This document shows, piece after piece, positions 62,028-64,000 of a stretch of DNA of 64,000 bases (its first letter is position 1; every line of letters starts with the position of its first letter). Below the pieces are notes generated by a model. That model did no database searches. It was not told where the DNA came from and saw only the letters and a list, made by a program, of their open reading frames with translations. The DNA comes from Arthrobacter sp. PvP023 (GTDB lineage: Bacteria; Actinomycetota; Actinomycetes; Actinomycetales; Micrococcaceae), in the NCBI RefSeq assembly GCF_017832975.1, contig NZ_JAFIBI010000001.1:434001-498000 (forward strand). The letters are read 5' to 3'. Position numbers and translations under genes: made by a program.

Positions 62028-62723
62028 CTATTGGCTAAGGATGGATTCGAGGGCGGCGCCTACGGCATGCAGGTGTTCCTGCATCGCGGCGCTGGCAGCG
62101 ACGGCATTGCCGGATTCGATGGCGGCCAGGATCCGCTGGTGTTCCTGGTCGGAGGCGTGCTGCCGGTCGGCCACCATGTTGAGGGTTTCGGATTGGTGCG
62201 CCAGGGCGTCGCGGATATCGGAGACCACGTTTTCGAACACCTGGTTGTGGCTGGCCCGGGCAATGGCTGCGTGGAAGCTGGAGTCGAGGGCCACCCAGGC
62301 TTCGGGGTCGTCCTCGGCGGCCATGGCGGCCACGATTTCCCGCAGGCCTTCCAGTTCTTCGGCCGTCCGGCGTTCGGCGGCCAGGCCGGCGGCCGGGACT
62401 TCGATGTGCGGGCGGGCCTCGGTGAGGTCCAGGGCCGAGTACTGACCTAGGACCAGGTCCTTGGCTACCCGGTTGGCCACCACAAACGTGCCGCGGCCGG
62501 TCTTGGTGGTGGTGAGGCCGAGGGCGTTGCAGGAGCGCAGCGCTTCACGGACCACGGAACGGCTCACCCCGTACTGCTGGGAGAGCGTGGCTTCGGAGCT
62601 CAGTTTGGCGCCGATCTCGAGCTTGCCGGACTCGATATCGGCGCGGAGGACGTTGAAGACGGCTTCGGCTGCGCTAAGGCGAGCGAGGGGCTGTCCTGCT
62701 GTCCGGCTGTCTGACAGGTTCAC
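62028..62723 (-). CDS. FadR-subfamily GntR regulator of the asparagine/aspartate operon
   Basis: 231 aa. N-terminal GntR winged helix: AAEAVFNVLRADIESGKLEIGAKLSSEATLSQQYGVSRSVVREALRSC. The C-terminal FCD ligand domain has metal-site helices with FHAAIARASHNQVFENVV and EHQRILAAIESGN. It is the first gene of the operon GntR-asparaginase-aspA-permease and probably controls it together with itself; the ligand (aspartate, asparagine or fumarate) is not known. GTG start only 6 nt after a good -10 box. Confidence 0.92.
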   Translation of the reverse strand: MNLSDSRTAGQPLARLSAAEAVFNVLRADIESGKLEIGAKLSSEATLSQQYGVSRSVVREALRSCNALGLTTTKTGRGTFVVANRVAKDLVLGQYSALDLTEARPHIEVPAAGLAAERRTAEELEGLREIVAAMAAEDDPEAWVALDSSFHAAIARASHNQVFENVVSDIRDALAHQSETLNMVADRQHASDQEHQRILAAIESGNAVAASAAMQEHLHAVGAALESILSQ

Positions 62724-62729
62724 GCTTAA

Positions 62730-62758
62730 AATATGGCACGGGTCACACGGGGTGTCAA
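62730..62758 (-). promoter_or_regulatory. Promoter of the GntR-asparaginase-aspartase operon
   Basis: -35 TTGACA (62758-62753) and -10 CATATT (62735-62730), exactly 17 nt apart, reading leftwards. The GTG at 62723 lies 6 nt after the -10 box, so the mRNA is probably leaderless. Confidence 0.75.
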
Positions 62759-62797
62759 CTGTGAATCGGACCGCCCCGGAACTGTAGATCGTTTATT

Positions 62798-62807
62798 CGG
62801 TACGTTC
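62798..62807. promoter_or_regulatory. Candidate HipB operator, distal copy
   Basis: CGGTACGTTC, identical to the copy at 62869-62878 and 71 bp from it. Lies in the region between the GntR and hip genes. Confidence 0.45.
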
Positions 62808-62820
62808 ATTCCGATTCGTT

Positions 62821-62830
62821 CCTGTACAGG
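62821..62830. promoter_or_regulatory. 10-bp palindrome CCTGTACAGG
   Basis: Perfect palindrome between the two CGGTACGTTC copies, of possible relevance to hip or GntR regulation. Short, so it may be chance. Confidence 0.3.
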
Positions 62831-62868
62831 GGCGCCCCCCGCCCCTAGACTTGGATTTAGAAGTGAAA

Positions 62869-62878
62869 CGGTACGTTC
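62869..62878. promoter_or_regulatory. Candidate HipB operator, proximal copy
   Basis: CGGTACGTTC, 21 nt upstream of the hipB ATG. Repeated operators before hipBA are the rule for HipB-type autoregulation; the protein-DNA match is not testable here. Confidence 0.45.
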
Positions 62879-62899
62879 GTGCCTATCGGAAGGGTCTTA

Positions 62900-63196
62900 A
62901 TGGCCGATATGTTCGCTGACCGGCTTGCGGCCGAAGTCAGGACCAGGCGCGCTGCGTTGCGGCTGACCCAGCACGACCTTGCCCACCTCGCCGGGGTATC
63001 CGAGCGCTTCGTCCGCTTCGTGGAACAGGGGAAGCGAAGTGTGCAGCTCGACTCGCTCCTGGCTTTGCTCGAGACTCTTGGCCTGGAGCTTCAGCTGACC
63101 ACGCGGACACGCCCCGCGGCCCGCGCCATTGACGGAGCCCGCCCATCCGCGGACGGCCCCGCTCCCACCAAGCCGGCGCCCGGGGACCGGTCATGA
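62900..63196 (+). CDS. hipB: HipB-type antitoxin (XRE-family HTH)
   Basis: 98 aa. XRE helix-turn-helix RAALRLTQHDLAHLAGVSERFVRFVEQGKRSVQLDSLLALLETLGLEL (about 19-65), matching the HipB type of antitoxin, then a disordered Pro/Ala tail. It should bind the operon promoter and neutralise HipA. ATG 62900 is preferred over GTG 62879: GGAAGGG is about 6 nt upstream of it, while the GTG lies directly against a putative operator. It overlaps hipA by 4 nt (ATGA). Confidence 0.88.
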   Translation: MADMFADRLAAEVRTRRAALRLTQHDLAHLAGVSERFVRFVEQGKRSVQLDSLLALLETLGLELQLTTRTRPAARAIDGARPSADGPAPTKPAPGDRS

Positions 63197-64000
63197 GGCG
63201 CCGGGTCGCCGATGTCTACAAGGCCGGCGTCCTGGCCGCCCGGCTGGAGCGGCACGACGGCGGCACCAGGTTCAGCTACCTGCCGGCGTACCTCGCGGCG
63301 GGAGGTCCCGCCGTCGCCAGTTCCCTGCCGCTAAGCACTGAGCCGGTGTTGTCCGCGGCGGGGGCCGCGCCGCCATACTTCACCGGGCTCCTGCCGGAGG
63401 GCAGGCGGCTGAATGCGCTGCGGCGATCTGTGAAGACCAGCGTGGACGACGAACTGTCGCTCCTGATTGCCGCCGGGGCCAACCCCGTGGGTGATGTGCA
63501 GATCGTGGGCCACGGTGAGCCGCTGGACCCGGACGAACACGCCGTCGAGCTTAACCCAAAGGCGCCGGTCGATTTCGACGCGCTGCTGGGGGACTCCGGG
63601 CTGATCGACCCCGTGGCGCTTGCCGGCGTGCAGGACAAGCTGTCCGCGGGGATGATCTCCATGCCCGTGGCCAGTGCCGGCCGGCGCTACATCCTCAAAC
63701 TCAATGCCCCGGAGTTCCCGCATGTGGTGGAGAACGAGCTGGTGATGTTCCGCTACGCCGCCAAGCTGCGGATTCCGCTGAGCAAGGTACGGCTGATCCG
63801 GGACGTCGAGGGTCGGCCGGGGCTCCTGGTGGAGCGGTTCGACCGGATCCCGCTGGCCGGCGGTGCACACGGCGCGGTGCAGCGGCTCGCTGTCGAGGAC
63901 GGTGCGCAGGTGCTGGGGCTGTATCCCGCGGACAAGTACAACGTGGCGTACGGGCAGGTGTGCCGCGCCCTGGCGGAGTACTGCGCGGCGCCGCTGCCGG
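63193..64000 (+). CDS. hipA: HipA-type serine/threonine kinase toxin, truncated by the window end
   Basis: 269 codons are visible; the frame continues past the window. HipA kinases phosphorylate translation factors or similar targets and cause dormancy. The N-terminal subdomain (GVLAARLERHDGGTRFSYLPAYLAAGG) is followed by PVALAGVQDKLSAGMI, the ATP-loop region. YILKLNAPEFPHVVENELVMFRYAAKL and LLVERFDR (nucleotide-binding lysine and hinge) come next. The catalytic aspartate and later motifs lie outside the window, so activity cannot be judged. ATGA overlap with hipB. Confidence 0.9.
   Translation, partial: MRRRVADVYKAGVLAARLERHDGGTRFSYLPAYLAAGGPAVASSLPLSTEPVLSAAGAAPPYFTGLLPEGRRLNALRRSVKTSVDDELSLLIAAGANPVGDVQIVGHGEPLDPDEHAVELNPKAPVDFDALLGDSGLIDPVALAGVQDKLSAGMISMPVASAGRRYILKLNAPEFPHVVENELVMFRYAAKLRIPLSKVRLIRDVEGRPGLLVERFDRIPLAGGAHGAVQRLAVEDGAQVLGLYPADKYNVAYGQVCRALAEYCAAPLP

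Overview
This looks like a chromosomal segment of a high-GC actinobacterium of the Micrococcaceae, most like Arthrobacter or Pseudarthrobacter. The reasons are the protein families present, the GC-rich third codon positions, the frequent GTG starts, and the many genes that begin 6-8 nt after a TAnnnT -10 box without a ribosome binding site (leaderless mRNAs). No rRNA, tRNA, insertion sequence, integrase or CRISPR array was seen. The assignment to a genus is inference.

Layout. 1-5.3 kb: edge of a holin-like membrane gene, an aminotransferase, and an E1alpha-E1beta-E2 2-oxo acid dehydrogenase operon behind a 42-bp palindrome. 5.4-12.7 kb: small membrane protein, acyl-CoA ligase, universal stress protein, MocR-like aminotransferase, PEP-mutase family enzyme, GerMN lipoprotein, FMN reductase with divergent TetR. 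12.9-19.1 kb: peptide-type ABC transporter (two permeases, fused double ATPase, lipoprotein binding protein) preceded by a 30-codon leader ORF. 19.1-24.7 kb: Gfo/Idh oxidoreductase, alanine dehydrogenase with a divergent PucR-type (AdeR-like) regulator, alditol-oxidase-like flavoprotein with a LacI-type operator. 24.7-31.3 kb: excisionase-like protein, HPr and Enzyme I, TetR, then mannitol PTS permease and mannitol-1-phosphate dehydrogenase. 31.3-32.0 kb: a GNAT gene bracketed by unusual 32-bp-period repeats.

32-47.7 kb: MarR-MFS pair, sugar porter, DHA2 exporter, RraA-like protein, another MFS, TetR, malic enzyme with a GlxR/CRP-like site, DUF456 and other small proteins, LysE exporter with divergent Lrp, a WXG100 protein with an overlapping lipoprotein gene, and an Lrp with its own palindrome. 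48-57.7 kb: GluQ-RS, HD hydrolase, carboxylesterase, a tight three-gene operon (GNAT-AAA+ fusion, PaxB/Pyr4-like membrane protein, LtrA), a DUF6153-DUF305-F510_1955 cluster often linked to copper, and L-lactate dehydrogenase. 57.9-62.7 kb: GntR-asparaginase-aspartase-permease operon for asparagine/aspartate catabolism. 62.9 kb to the end: hipBA toxin-antitoxin operon, hipA cut by the window edge.

Most of the region is carbon and nitrogen catabolism with local regulators. The least explained parts are the GNAT-AAA+/PaxB-like/LtrA operon, the WXG100-lipoprotein pair, the 32-bp repeat arrays, and an oxidoreductase whose promoter geometry points to an ATT start codon.
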